35,006 bases of DNA from Bacteroidetes bacterium HGW-Bacteroidetes-6 (GTDB lineage: Bacteria; Bacteroidota; Bacteroidia; Bacteroidales; DTU049). Positions within the stretch are counted from its first letter, which is position 1, and each line of letters begins with the position of its first letter. Made by a program: the position numbers and the translations under genes. The stretch is taken from the NCBI GenBank assembly GCA_002842495.1, contig PHDB01000037.1, forward strand, positions 1-35,006, given 5' to 3'. Of the stretch, positions 25,636 to 34,391 are shown one piece after another. Under the pieces are notes generated by a model, which was given only the letters and a program-made list of their open reading frames with translations, did not search any database and was not told where the DNA came from.

Positions 25636-26835
25636 ATGGAAACACTCATGAATACTTCGCGTCAATTGCTTAATGACACAGATATGGTATTTGTGCGTTA
25701 TGCAATTAATCAGGTTCGTTGGGATCAGCGATTGACCGGAATCACCGGAGCCCGTGGTGTTGGAAAGTCAACCATGATGTTGCAATATTTGAAACAAAAC
25801 TTTCCGGATAGCAACGAGGTTCTATATGCAAGCCTCGACGATTTGTATTTTTCGGGCAATACATTGCTTTCGCTGGCCGATAACTTCGTGATGCATGGCG
25901 GAACACATCTGTTTTTGGATGAAGTGCATAAATATCCGGGTTGGTCGCGCGAAATCAAAAATATTTACGACCGCTACAGGAAGCTGACAGTTGTGTTTTC
26001 GGGCTCTTCGGCACTCGATATTTACAAAGGCGAAGCAGATTTAAGTCGCCGCGCCCTGCATTTTCACCTCAACGGAATGTCGCTGCGCGAATACATTCAT
26101 CTGTTTTACGGACTGGAAACCCCTGTTCTGAGTCTTAATGACATTCTTAATCACGGCACAAAATCGGCAGATGCGATAATTAACGCAATTAAATTTCCAT
26201 TGAAATATTTGCATGAGTATTACCACCTTGGCGTGTACCCATTTGCCAAAGAGGACGAAAAGGGTTATCACAGGAGACTTCTGAGTACGGTAAATCAAGT
26301 AATAGAAACAGACTTGCCCGCTCTTTTCGGCGTCGATTACCAGGCAGTTGTAGCTTTACGCAAATTACTTACTATTATAGCAGGTTTGGTTCCTTTCAAG
26401 CCCAACATTGCCGATTTGAGTCGCGAAATGGGGCTTTCGCGCGAGACGGTTGTTCGCTACATTCAGTTTTTGGTTAAAGCCGATATTCTCTCGGCGCTGT
26501 ATTCGAATTCTGGTGGAATGGGACAGCTCAGTAAGCCTGAAAAGATTTATTTGAACAATCCAAATCTGATTTTTGCACTTGCAGCGTTTAGCACTCCGGA
26601 AATTGGAACCATTCGCGAAACATTTTTCATGCATCAGATTTCGGCAAAGCATCAGGTAAATTACTCACCCATCAGCGACTTCTATGTTGATGAAAAATTC
26701 ACCTTTGAGATAGGTGGAAAGCCGAAAAAGCGAAGCCAGATAACCGGAATAAAGAATGCGTATGTGGTAAAAGACGACATAGAATATGGATTTGGCAATA
26801 TTATTCCGCTCTGGTTGTTTGGATTCATGTACTAA
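25636..26835 (+). CDS. AAA family ATPase, DUF4143 type
   Basis: 399 residues from the ATG; a TTG one codon earlier is less likely. Walker A is G38-A-R-G-V-G-K-S-T46 and Walker B is H-L-F-L-D-E-V-H-K-Y-P (91-101). V-F-S-G-S-S-A-L-D-I-Y (120-130), followed by E-A-D-L-S-R-R-A, is the sensor segment of the AAA_14/DUF4143 family. Residues ~250-290 look like a winged helix (LSREMGLSRETVVRYIQFL), and the C-terminus resembles a nuclease-type fold without a clear active site. Members are abundant, often solitary in Bacteroidota, and of unknown role. It has its own promoter and interrupts an otherwise metabolic cluster, suggesting insertion. Confidence 0.9.
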   Translation: METLMNTSRQLLNDTDMVFVRYAINQVRWDQRLTGITGARGVGKSTMMLQYLKQNFPDSNEVLYASLDDLYFSGNTLLSLADNFVMHGGTHLFLDEVHKYPGWSREIKNIYDRYRKLTVVFSGSSALDIYKGEADLSRRALHFHLNGMSLREYIHLFYGLETPVLSLNDILNHGTKSADAIINAIKFPLKYLHEYYHLGVYPFAKEDEKGYHRRLLSTVNQVIETDLPALFGVDYQAVVALRKLLTIIAGLVPFKPNIADLSREMGLSRETVVRYIQFLVKADILSALYSNSGGMGQLSKPEKIYLNNPNLIFALAAFSTPEIGTIRETFFMHQISAKHQVNYSPISDFYVDEKFTFEIGGKPKKRSQITGIKNAYVVKDDIEYGFGNIIPLWLFGFMY

Positions 26836-26848
26836 TTCGCTAACTTTG
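26818..26848 (+). promoter_or_regulatory. Bacteroidota-type promoter for ssnA
   Basis: TTTG (26818-26821) and TAACTTTG (26841-26848) are separated by 19 bases, a full -33/-7 arrangement, 18 bases before the ssnA ATG. The -33 element lies within the last codons of the AAA ATPase gene. Confidence 0.6.
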
Positions 26849-26866
26849 TAAACCAAATATTCGAAT

Positions 26867-28123
26867 ATGATTCTTCTCAAAAACGCAACATATATTCATC
26901 CCGACTCATTTGAAATTTCCGAAGGGCATATGCTAATCGCCGAGAAATGGGGTGGGGGATTTAGCTTTGTAACGGATGAAACCACTGCCGATAAAATAAT
27001 TGATTGCAAAGGCAAAATTGTCACACAAGCTTTCGTAAACGGTCATCACCATGTGTATTCGGCACTGGCACGTGGTATGAATGCACCCAAAAAGATTCCT
27101 CAGAATTTTAGCGAAACCCTCGAATATGTGTGGTGGACGCTCGACCAGTGTCTCGATAAAGATATGATTCGTCTGAGCGCACTCACAACCGCCATGGCTT
27201 GTGCCAAACACGGCTGTACATTTGCCATCGATCATCATGCGTCGCCGAACATGCTGAAAGGTTCTCTCGAAATTATTGCTCAAGCTTTCGACGAAGTTGG
27301 TGTGGGACACTTGCTTTGCTACGAAATCACCGATAGATACGGTGAAGCAAAAACGGCTGAAAGTCTCGAAGAATCGGACGAATATCTCAACAATAGGCCA
27401 GGGCTTGTTGGGATGCATGCTTCGTTTACTGTTAACGAAGATACCCTGCTGAAAGCTATTGCGATCGCTCGTAAACACAACACAGGAATTCATATTCATG
27501 TGGCCGAAGATCCGATTGATGAAAAACTGACCCGCGAAAAATATGGCTTCAGTGTAATGGAACGTTTACGCAGAGCCGGAGCACTCGAATTGAATCACAA
27601 TATTTTTGGTCACGGAATTCATCTCGACGATGCTGAACGCGAACTTGTGCTCAACAGCAACTCGTGGATGGCAGTGAATGCTGACAGCAACCTAAACAAT
27701 AAGGTCGGATTTTTTACAACTAAGGGTTTGGGTGACCGAATTATGCTTGGTACCGATGGAATGCACAGCGATATGATTAAAAGTGCACAGACTGCTTTTT
27801 TTGCAGGACAGAATTTTGACAGTGTAGATATGGGCGATATTTACACGCGTTTGCGGAATGCCGGAAAATATATTCAGGGAATGGAAATTGCCTACGGAAG
27901 CAACAATCTTATTGTGCTGGATTACGATTCTCCTACACCTGTTACACGAAACAATTTCATGGGGCATTTTTTCTTTGGGCTGGAAGGAAGGCATGTTTTA
28001 CACACTATTTCCAATGGTAAACTGATCTATTCGGAAGGAAAAATACTAACCATCGACGAAGATGTTGTATTGTCAGAATCGCGACAAGCGGCTCTTAGGC
28101 TTTGGGAGAAAATGTCGGAATAA
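26867..28123 (+). CDS. ssnA: SsnA-type amidohydrolase (selenium metabolism-associated)
   Basis: 418 residues. Amidohydrolase-superfamily metal site: N-G-H60-H-H62 (HxH), I-H209-I-H211-V-A-E214, G-H249-G-I-H252, and L-G-T-D297-G-M-H. The pattern of the cytosine deaminase/TRZ-ATZ branch and the G-M-H-S-D ending of the last motif fit SsnA, found beside selenium-dependent molybdenum hydroxylases and hydantoinase in clostridia and E. coli. Probable chemistry is hydrolytic deamination or ring opening of a purine-derived compound; the exact substrate is not shown by sequence. It has its own promoter and is followed after 10 bases by the hydantoinase gene. Confidence 0.88.
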   Translation: MILLKNATYIHPDSFEISEGHMLIAEKWGGGFSFVTDETTADKIIDCKGKIVTQAFVNGHHHVYSALARGMNAPKKIPQNFSETLEYVWWTLDQCLDKDMIRLSALTTAMACAKHGCTFAIDHHASPNMLKGSLEIIAQAFDEVGVGHLLCYEITDRYGEAKTAESLEESDEYLNNRPGLVGMHASFTVNEDTLLKAIAIARKHNTGIHIHVAEDPIDEKLTREKYGFSVMERLRRAGALELNHNIFGHGIHLDDAERELVLNSNSWMAVNADSNLNNKVGFFTTKGLGDRIMLGTDGMHSDMIKSAQTAFFAGQNFDSVDMGDIYTRLRNAGKYIQGMEIAYGSNNLIVLDYDSPTPVTRNNFMGHFFFGLEGRHVLHTISNGKLIYSEGKILTIDEDVVLSESRQAALRLWEKMSE

Positions 28124-28133
28124 ACCGGACAGC

Positions 28134-29438
28134 ATGAACACATATCTTGTTAACAATGTCACCATTGTCAATCCCGATCACATTTTTGCGGCTGATGTGT
28201 TAATCCGCGGCAAGGTGGTAGAATCAATTGCTTCTCCTAACACGCTGACAGTTAATTCGGACGTGATTATTGACGGAACCGGACAATATCTGATTCCTTC
28301 AGGAGTCGATCCGCATGTGCATTTGAATTTGCCAACACCGGCTGGTCCATCGTGCGACAATTTCGAGCTTGGAGGAAGGGCTGCTATAGCAGGTGGTACA
28401 GGAGCTTTGATTGACTTTGTAACGCCCGCACGGGGCGAATCGCTCATTGATGCATTTTTGAAGCGAAAAAAAGAAAGCGAAAGTTGTCCGATTCCCGTAA
28501 AGCTGCATGTTGGAGTCACATGGTGGAGCAAATCGGTAGAAGAAGAAATTACCACATTAGTAAACGACTATGGCGTAAAATCGTTTAAAATTTATCTTGC
28601 TTACAGAGAAACTATTGGCCTTAGCTTCGAAGAATTGACCGATGCGATGAAATGCATCCAGAAAAACAGTGCCGTTGTAGCTATTCATGCCGAAGAAGGT
28701 GATAAAATAAAACAGTTAAGACAGGAATTTGTTTCACAAGGCAACACAGCGCCCCGTTATCATGCGCTTACGCGTCCTGCAGAAACGGAATACAATGCTG
28801 TGAAAAAAGTGATTGACATTGTGCGCGATACCCAATGTACTACCTATCTTGTTCATATGTCAACAGCCGAATCGGTTGCATTTATCCGCGAAGCAAAAAA
28901 TGAGGGACTGCCTCTTTTTGCCGAAACCTGTCCGCAGTATCTGTTGCTCGACGATTCGGTTTACAGTAAACCGGAACCCGATGTATTTGCATACATTATC
29001 AGTCCTCCCATTAGAACAAAGGTTGATACTGACGCGTTGTGGGAAGGGTTGGCCGATGAAACCATCGATTGTGTTTCGACCGATCATTGCCCTTTCACAT
29101 TGGCTCAAAAACTGGCAGGCAAAGACGATTTTACCAAAATACCCAACGGTGCCGGCGGCATCAAACACCGAATGAGTTTATTGTTTGCCTATGGAGTACT
29201 ACAAAAAAGAATTTCGCTCGAACAATGGGTTCGACTCACATCGACTAATGCGGCAAAAATATTCGGGTTCGAACATTTCGGCAAAATTGAAACTGGTTTG
29301 CCTGCCAATTTGGTATTATGGCAGCCGGAAGGTGTTGATCACATCGGTGTGAGTAACAGTCTTTCGAACGCCAACATCGGTATTTACAACAATTTCGAAA
29401 TTGCAGGATATTCATCAACAATAATTCAAAACAAATGA
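28134..29438 (+). CDS. hydA: Dihydropyrimidinase/hydantoinase-type cyclic amidohydrolase
   Basis: 434 residues from the ATG at 28134, preferred over an upstream in-frame ATG inside ssnA because it begins at the conserved N-terminal strand (MNTYLVNNVTIVNPDH). Binuclear metal ligands: H61-V-H63, the carboxylated lysine K152 (S-F-K-I-Y), H185 (A-I-H-A-E), H241 (L-V-H-M-S-T), D317 (S-T-D-H-C-P). It opens or closes cyclic amide rings such as dihydropyrimidines, hydantoins or related ureides, a logical step after hydroxylation and deamination of purines. It follows ssnA by 10 bases and overlaps the next gene by 4. Confidence 0.9.
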   Translation: MNTYLVNNVTIVNPDHIFAADVLIRGKVVESIASPNTLTVNSDVIIDGTGQYLIPSGVDPHVHLNLPTPAGPSCDNFELGGRAAIAGGTGALIDFVTPARGESLIDAFLKRKKESESCPIPVKLHVGVTWWSKSVEEEITTLVNDYGVKSFKIYLAYRETIGLSFEELTDAMKCIQKNSAVVAIHAEEGDKIKQLRQEFVSQGNTAPRYHALTRPAETEYNAVKKVIDIVRDTQCTTYLVHMSTAESVAFIREAKNEGLPLFAETCPQYLLLDDSVYSKPEPDVFAYIISPPIRTKVDTDALWEGLADETIDCVSTDHCPFTLAQKLAGKDDFTKIPNGAGGIKHRMSLLFAYGVLQKRISLEQWVRLTSTNAAKIFGFEHFGKIETGLPANLVLWQPEGVDHIGVSNSLSNANIGIYNNFEIAGYSSTIIQNK

Positions 29439-29980
29439 AAATAGATTACACTCTTCGCGAAGATGATTATTTAAAGTATCAACTTTACAATGTTGCACAT
29501 TCGAAGCAAGTGCGTAAACGAAGGCAACGAAGCCAGATTTTACTTCCGGTTGCGTATTTACTTATGGGTGCATCTTTTCTTTTACTCGATAATCAGATTG
29601 CAGCAGCAATTTTCGGAGTAGTTGCAGTTATCTGGTTTTTCCTGATCCCTATTTATATCCGAAAACGTTATGTGAAAATCTATAAGAAATTCAATGCAGA
29701 GAATTATGCCGAAAATTTTAACCAGCCATTATCCATCGAAACCAAAAGCGACAAGTTGCATCTAACCTCCCCAAAAGCCGAAAGCGAAATCAAATACAAT
29801 GCTATATCCGAAATAATCGATCTGGGAACGCATTATCTGATTAAATTCACTATGGGTTCTGTTTCTATTTTACCTGTAAACCGCGAGGTTAGCAAATCGG
29901 TTTGCGATGACCTTATTGGCGATATTGCAGCCAAATCGGGTAAGTCTGTTTACGACAAAACCGATTGGGAGTGGAAATGA
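29435..29980 (+). CDS. YcxB-like membrane protein
   Basis: 181 residues. A basic N-terminus (KQVRKRRQRSQ) is followed by two closely spaced membrane helices (~37-55 and ~57-76), and then a cytoplasmic beta-rich domain with S-E-I-K-Y-N-A-I-S-E-I-I-D and H-Y-L-I-K-F, the repeat pattern of the YcxB-like family (PF14317). Function of the family is unknown. Its start overlaps the hydA stop by 4 bases, so it is cotranslated with hydantoinase. A role in sensing or transport for the cluster is only a guess. Confidence 0.7.
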   Translation: MKIDYTLREDDYLKYQLYNVAHSKQVRKRRQRSQILLPVAYLLMGASFLLLDNQIAAAIFGVVAVIWFFLIPIYIRKRYVKIYKKFNAENYAENFNQPLSIETKSDKLHLTSPKAESEIKYNAISEIIDLGTHYLIKFTMGSVSILPVNREVSKSVCDDLIGDIAAKSGKSVYDKTDWEWK

Positions 29981-30036
29981 TACCTGCCGCAAGAAAATCG
30001 GACGGGTATTGTCTAATAACAATAAATGATTGTGTT

Positions 30037-30423
30037 ATGTCGTATTTTTTTGAAAAAAAACTCAACTTGTCTTTTGAGAATGCTTTAGATAGAGTGAAAG
30101 CCGCATTGTTGGAGGAGGGCTTTGGCGTTGTATCGCAAATTAACATGCAGGAAAAAATGCGTGTTGCTTTAAAAAAGGAGATGAAGCCATATATCATCCT
30201 TGGAGCCTGTAGTCCTGAGCATGCATGGGAGGCGGTCAACAAAGATCCTAATATCGGAGTTTTACTTCCTTGTAATGTTGTTGTATCCGAAATTTCCACC
30301 GACCTCATTCAGGTCTCAGTTGTAAATCCAATGGTTGCGATGAGTTCTGTTGGTAGTCCCGATTTTGAGCTAATGGCCAAAGACGTGACTGAAAAGCTGC
30401 TGGGGGTGGTTAACAGGCTTTAA
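30037..30423 (+). CDS. DUF302 family protein
   Basis: About 128 residues. The start at 30037 (MSYFFEKKLNL) matches the usual DUF302 N-terminus; in-frame starts upstream add a tail with no family character. Motifs: E-E-G-F-G-V-V-S-Q-I-N-M-Q, P-Y-I-I-L-G-A-C-S-P-E-H-A, and G-V-L-L-P-C-N-V-V-V, all conserved in the family. Structures of DUF302 proteins show a small alpha/beta fold; the role is unknown, and genes often accompany redox or sulfur proteins. It lies 56 bases after the YcxB-like gene in the same direction and ends 3 bases from convergent clpB. Confidence 0.85.
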   Translation: MSYFFEKKLNLSFENALDRVKAALLEEGFGVVSQINMQEKMRVALKKEMKPYIILGACSPEHAWEAVNKDPNIGVLLPCNVVVSEISTDLIQVSVVNPMVAMSSVGSPDFELMAKDVTEKLLGVVNRL

Positions 30424-30426
30424 AAT

Positions 30427-33018
30427 TCACATGGGCAAAAAGATGTACTTGCCTTCAATTACATCTAGTTTAACCCTCATGTTTTTTGTAAAAGTGCCGG
30501 TTAGTAACTGCTTCGATAGTTCATTCACTATTTTGCGTTGTACCAGACGTTTAATGGGCCTTGCCCCCAGTTGTGGGTCGTAACCTTCCTGAGCAAGCTC
30601 ATCAATCACTTCTTCGGTATAATGAATTTGGACACCTTGTGTTGATAGCATTTTTACTAAAGCCTGCAACTGAATTTCTACAACTTCGCGAATTTCATCC
30701 CGCAATAAAGGTTTAAACATTAGAATTTCGTCAACTCTGTTCAAAAACTCGGGTTGAACAGCATGTCGTAACAAGTCGAATACCTGCTCGCGGGTTTTTC
30801 TGAAGACAGCCGATTCGGTTCCCGGTTCAAGGTCGTCGTAATTATCTCTGATGATATCAGACCCTAAATTGCTTGTCATGATGATAATTGTATTCCTGAA
30901 ATTTGCTGTGCGTCCCTTGTTGTCGGTGAGACGACCTTCGTCGAGAACCTGTAGCAGAATATTGAAAATATCGGCATGTGCCTTTTCGATTTCATCGAGC
31001 AATACAACACTATATGGCTTGCGACGAACAGCCTCGGTGAGCTGACCACTCTCGTCGTAGCCCACATATCCCGGAGGTGCACCAATAAGTCGTGAAACAC
31101 TGTGTCGTTCCTGATACTCGCTCATATCGATACGCACCATGCTGTTTTCATCGTCGAACATATATTCGGCAAGCGCCCGGGCCAATTCGGTCTTTCCCAC
31201 ACCGGTAGTGCCGAGAAAAATAAATGAGCCAATGGGTCTCTTCTCGTCGCTCAAACCGCTGCGGCTACGTCGAATGGCATCGCTTACAGCTTCGATAGCT
31301 GCATTCTGTCCAACAACACGCTTATGAAGTTCTTCCTCCAAATGAAGAAGCTTTTCTTTTTCGCTTTGCAACATTCGGTTAAGTGGTATTCCCGTCCAGC
31401 GCGACACAATTTCTGCAATTTGTTCGGCATCAACTTCTTCGTTGATCAGCGCATGCCCGCTTTTTCGATGTTTTATTGATTCTTCAAGCTCTTCAAGAAG
31501 TCGTTCCGAATCTTTGATTTTTCCATATCGCAATTCGGCCACTTTCCCATAATCGCCGGAGCGTTCGGCCTGTTCGGCTTCGAATTTGAATTCTTCAATC
31601 GATTTTTTGGTGTTCTGAATATGATCAACAACGTCCTTTTCTTCTTTCCACTGTGCTGTGAGCATATTTCTCTTTTCGCTCAGTAAACCTATTTCGTTGT
31701 TCAATTTGCTCAGTTTGGCTTCGTCGTTTTCGCGTTTTATAGCTTCGCGCTCAATTTCGAGTTGACGAATTCTGCGTTCGAGTTCGTCAAGTTCCTCGGG
31801 AACAGAGTTGATTTCGAGACGTAATTTACTTGCGGCCTCATCAATCAGATCAATGGCTTTATCAGGCAAAAACCGATCGGTAATATACCGGTTCGAAAGC
31901 TCAACTGCGGCTAAAATAGCTTCGTCCTTTATTCGTACCTGATGATGAGTTTCGTAGCGTTCTTTCAAACCGCGCAAAATGCTTACCGAATCGGCCGGGT
32001 CGGGCTCTTCAACCATAACAACCTGAAACCGACGTTCCAGCGCTTTGTCTTTTTCAAAATATTTTTGGTATTCCTTGAGTGTGGTTGCTCCAACAGCACG
32101 AAGTTCTCCGCGGGCCAATGCCGGTTTCAGAATGTTGGCGGCATCCATAGCACTTTGGTTGGCTCCCGCACCAACGAGCGTATGAATTTCATCAATGAAT
32201 AAAATAATGCGTCCTTCGCCATCTATCACTTCTTTAATAACACTTTTTAAACGCTCTTCGAATTCGCCCTGAAATTTTGCACCAGCAATCATTGCGCCCA
32301 TGTCAAGCGAGAAAATTACTTTATCCTTAAGGTTTTCCGGAACATCTCCTTTTACAATGCGTTGCGCGAGACCTTCCGCGATAGCTGTTTTGCCAACCCC
32401 CGGCTCGCCAATAAGAATCGGATTATTTTTGGTTCGACGGGTCAGTATCTGCAAAACACGCCTGATTTCTTCGTCGCGACCAATAACCGGATCAAGTTTT
32501 CCGGAAAGAGCAAGATCGTTCAAATTGCGTGCGTAACGATTTAGCGCATTATAGTTGCTTTCTGCACCCTGACTTGTTACCTTGCTTCCTTTTCGCAAAT
32601 CGTTGATGGCAGCTTTGAGATCTTTTTCGTTTACGCCGGCGTCTTTCAAAATGCGTTCGGCAACACCATCGCTTTCAACAAGGCCTAACAGAATATGCTC
32701 AAGGCTTACAAATTCGTCGCCCAGTTCTTTTTGCTTTGCCATCGACTGCTGAATGGTTTTGAGACCTGCCGGAGACATATAGGGTTGGCCACCATCCATT
32801 TTAGGCCTGGTTGAGACTTCTTTATTGCTTGCCTGTAAAATCATTTGCGAGTTGGTGCCAAGCTTCTTTAATAACCATGGCGATACTTGTTGATCTTCTT
32901 CGAGCAAAGCACTCAGAATATGCACATCGTCGATTACCTGATTTTTATTTTCGAAGGCTTTCTGAAATGCCGTTGCTATAATTTCCTGACTTTTGATAGT
33001 GAATGACTCCAGGTTCAT
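30427..33018 (-). CDS. clpB: ATP-dependent disaggregase ClpB
   Basis: 863 residues, full length. The order is N-domain (1-150), NBD1 with Walker A G204-E-P-G-V-G-K-T211 and F-I-D-E-I-H (274-279), then a coiled-coil middle domain (~405-530), and NBD2 with G603-T-T-G-V-G-K-T610. The middle domain distinguishes ClpB from ClpA/ClpC, and no P-loop tripeptide for ClpP binding is expected. It rescues aggregated proteins with DnaK in the cytoplasm after heat stress. The first codons lie in an inverted repeat that could form a start-codon hairpin in the mRNA. Confidence 0.98.
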   Translation of the reverse strand: MNLESFTIKSQEIIATAFQKAFENKNQVIDDVHILSALLEEDQQVSPWLLKKLGTNSQMILQASNKEVSTRPKMDGGQPYMSPAGLKTIQQSMAKQKELGDEFVSLEHILLGLVESDGVAERILKDAGVNEKDLKAAINDLRKGSKVTSQGAESNYNALNRYARNLNDLALSGKLDPVIGRDEEIRRVLQILTRRTKNNPILIGEPGVGKTAIAEGLAQRIVKGDVPENLKDKVIFSLDMGAMIAGAKFQGEFEERLKSVIKEVIDGEGRIILFIDEIHTLVGAGANQSAMDAANILKPALARGELRAVGATTLKEYQKYFEKDKALERRFQVVMVEEPDPADSVSILRGLKERYETHHQVRIKDEAILAAVELSNRYITDRFLPDKAIDLIDEAASKLRLEINSVPEELDELERRIRQLEIEREAIKRENDEAKLSKLNNEIGLLSEKRNMLTAQWKEEKDVVDHIQNTKKSIEEFKFEAEQAERSGDYGKVAELRYGKIKDSERLLEELEESIKHRKSGHALINEEVDAEQIAEIVSRWTGIPLNRMLQSEKEKLLHLEEELHKRVVGQNAAIEAVSDAIRRSRSGLSDEKRPIGSFIFLGTTGVGKTELARALAEYMFDDENSMVRIDMSEYQERHSVSRLIGAPPGYVGYDESGQLTEAVRRKPYSVVLLDEIEKAHADIFNILLQVLDEGRLTDNKGRTANFRNTIIIMTSNLGSDIIRDNYDDLEPGTESAVFRKTREQVFDLLRHAVQPEFLNRVDEILMFKPLLRDEIREVVEIQLQALVKMLSTQGVQIHYTEEVIDELAQEGYDPQLGARPIKRLVQRKIVNELSKQLLTGTFTKNMRVKLDVIEGKYIFLPM

Positions 33019-33039
33019 TTTTCTTCAATTTATTGAACC
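33012..33039 (-). promoter_or_regulatory. Inverted repeat enclosing the clpB start codon
   Basis: In the mRNA sense GGUUCA (33039-33034) can pair with UGAACC (33017-33012), which includes the last two bases of the AUG. An alternative hairpin, UUCAA-UAAA-UUGAA, uses the 5' arm and the bases just upstream of the AUG. Two exclusive weak structures at a heat-shock gene start suggest possible temperature-dependent translation; there is no experimental support in the sequence. Confidence 0.35.
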
Positions 33040-33230
33040 GCCAGGGCATCAATTTTCCGACCATTGGCGAATTTTTGTGCATTTGTTTTGGGAAAACTTT
33101 ATTTTTTGCCAACATGGCGTATTTAATGCCTGAAACATGACATATTGTCGCGATTTTTAAATAAACTTTTACAGATAAAACAAATCAAATATTTAGAATT
33201 CCCGATATTTCACCAAATACCCCCACCACC

Positions 33231-33602
33231 ATGAGTCCCCCCAACAAACCAACCATGATTATCGGTGCCAGCCCTAACCCCTCCCGTTATTCATACCTTG
33301 CGACTTTAAAAGTTGCAGAATATGGTCATTCAGTGTATCCCATGGGCATTAAAAACGGGAGAATCGGTTCGATGGAAATCTTAACGGAGAAAAGGATGTT
33401 CGACAATATTCATACAGTCACGATGTATGTAGGTGCCGAACGTCAACAAGAATGGATTGATTACATTTTATTACTGAACCCTGTACGCATAATATTCAAT
33501 CCCGGCTCCGACAACTCAGTGCTTTGGGATAAGGCCAGTGCTTTGGGTATTGAGTGTATAGATGGATGCACTTTGGTAATGCTGTCATCAGGAGAGTTCT
33601 AA
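33231..33602 (+). CDS. CoA-binding-fold protein (YccU-like)
   Basis: 123 residues, the typical length of CoA_binding_2 (PF13380) proteins. The Rossmann-type start is M-I-I-G-A-S-P-N-P-S-R-Y-S-Y, followed by L-K-V-A-E-Y-G-H-S-V-Y-P-M-G, then H-T-V-T-M-Y-V, and the late R-I-I-F-N-P-G-S-D-N strand, matching the succinyl-CoA synthetase-like nucleotide/CoA-binding fold. The ligand is presumed to be CoA or a nucleotide; no catalytic residue is known for the family. It stands alone, divergent from clpB and ending 1 base from the end of rpe. Confidence 0.88.
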   Translation: MSPPNKPTMIIGASPNPSRYSYLATLKVAEYGHSVYPMGIKNGRIGSMEILTEKRMFDNIHTVTMYVGAERQQEWIDYILLLNPVRIIFNPGSDNSVLWDKASALGIECIDGCTLVMLSSGEF

Positions 33603-33603
33603 A

Positions 33604-34251
33604 CTACGCTTTCAATTTAATAATTGCATCAAGGGGATTTGCCGATTTGAAAACGGCATTTCCTGCCACCAAAACATCGGCTCCGGCAGCTACAACATCG
33701 GCTGCATTGGCTTCGTTGATACCTCCATCAACCTCAATGAGACAATCCGGATTTAAAGAATCGCGTAATTTACGCATGGCTTCAATTTTTCGAAGCGAGC
33801 CGGGAATGAATTTTTGACCACCATAACCAGGATTCACCGACATGAGTAATACAAAATCCAGATCGGGCAGAATATCGAGAAGTACTCCAACACTTGTATG
33901 CGGATTGAGTACAACCCCGCATTTTGTACCCGTTTCTTTAACCATCTGAACGGTACGATGAAGATGAACAGCCCCTTCGTAATGAAAGCTCAGGTACGAT
34001 GCTCCGGCTTTTACAAATTGCTGAATGAATCGCTCTGGTTTTTCAATCATTAGATGAATATCAAGCGGCTTTTTAGCCACAGATGCAACGGCTTCAATTA
34101 CCGGAAAGCCAAAAGAAATATTAGGAACAAACATGCCGTCCATGACATCTACATGAATCCAATCGGCATCGCTGTTGTTGAGCATTTCGATGTCTTTTCC
34201 CAGATTCAGGAAATCGGCCGATAAAATAGATGGAGCAATAAGAACTGACAT
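33604..34251 (-). CDS. rpe: Ribulose-phosphate 3-epimerase
   Basis: 215 residues, the normal length. TIM barrel, with P-S-I-L-S-A-D-F (7-14), W-I-H33-V-D35-V-M-D-G (metal ligands), D-I-H66-L-M, M-S-V-N-P-G-Y-G-G-Q-K-F, and I-E-V-D-G-G-I-N. It interconverts ribulose 5-phosphate and xylulose 5-phosphate in the pentose phosphate pathway. It appears to be a single gene, and its stop lies 1 base from that of the convergent CoA-binding-fold gene. Confidence 0.97.
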   Translation of the reverse strand: MSVLIAPSILSADFLNLGKDIEMLNNSDADWIHVDVMDGMFVPNISFGFPVIEAVASVAKKPLDIHLMIEKPERFIQQFVKAGASYLSFHYEGAVHLHRTVQMVKETGTKCGVVLNPHTSVGVLLDILPDLDFVLLMSVNPGYGGQKFIPGSLRKIEAMRKLRDSLNPDCLIEVDGGINEANAADVVAAGADVLVAGNAVFKSANPLDAIIKLKA

Positions 34252-34267
34252 AAAGCGATTGTTTTTG

Positions 34268-34275
34268 CAAACTTA
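34268..34275 (-). promoter_or_regulatory. -7 promoter element for rpe
   Basis: TAAGTTTG on the minus strand, a perfect TAnnTTTG, 16 bases before the rpe ATG. No -33 element is at ideal spacing. Confidence 0.4.
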
Positions 34276-34391
34276 CGAATAATTCATTTTCTGGGATTTG
34301 AGTAATGGGTATTATGCAATAGCTCAAAAAACAGAATTCCACGCACATCAGTGGATGCACATGGAACCCTATTGATTTTTAGAATCTTATT

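Noticed and set aside
25636..26835. AAA ATPase considered as part of a transposon or IS element
   Set aside because: No transposase, terminal inverted repeats or target duplication could be seen around it; only the insertion-like position is supported.
26933..27499. 188-codon ORF antisense to ssnA
   Set aside because: ssnA has all its metal-site motifs in the plus frame; the antisense frame has a Phe/Cys-rich shadow composition.
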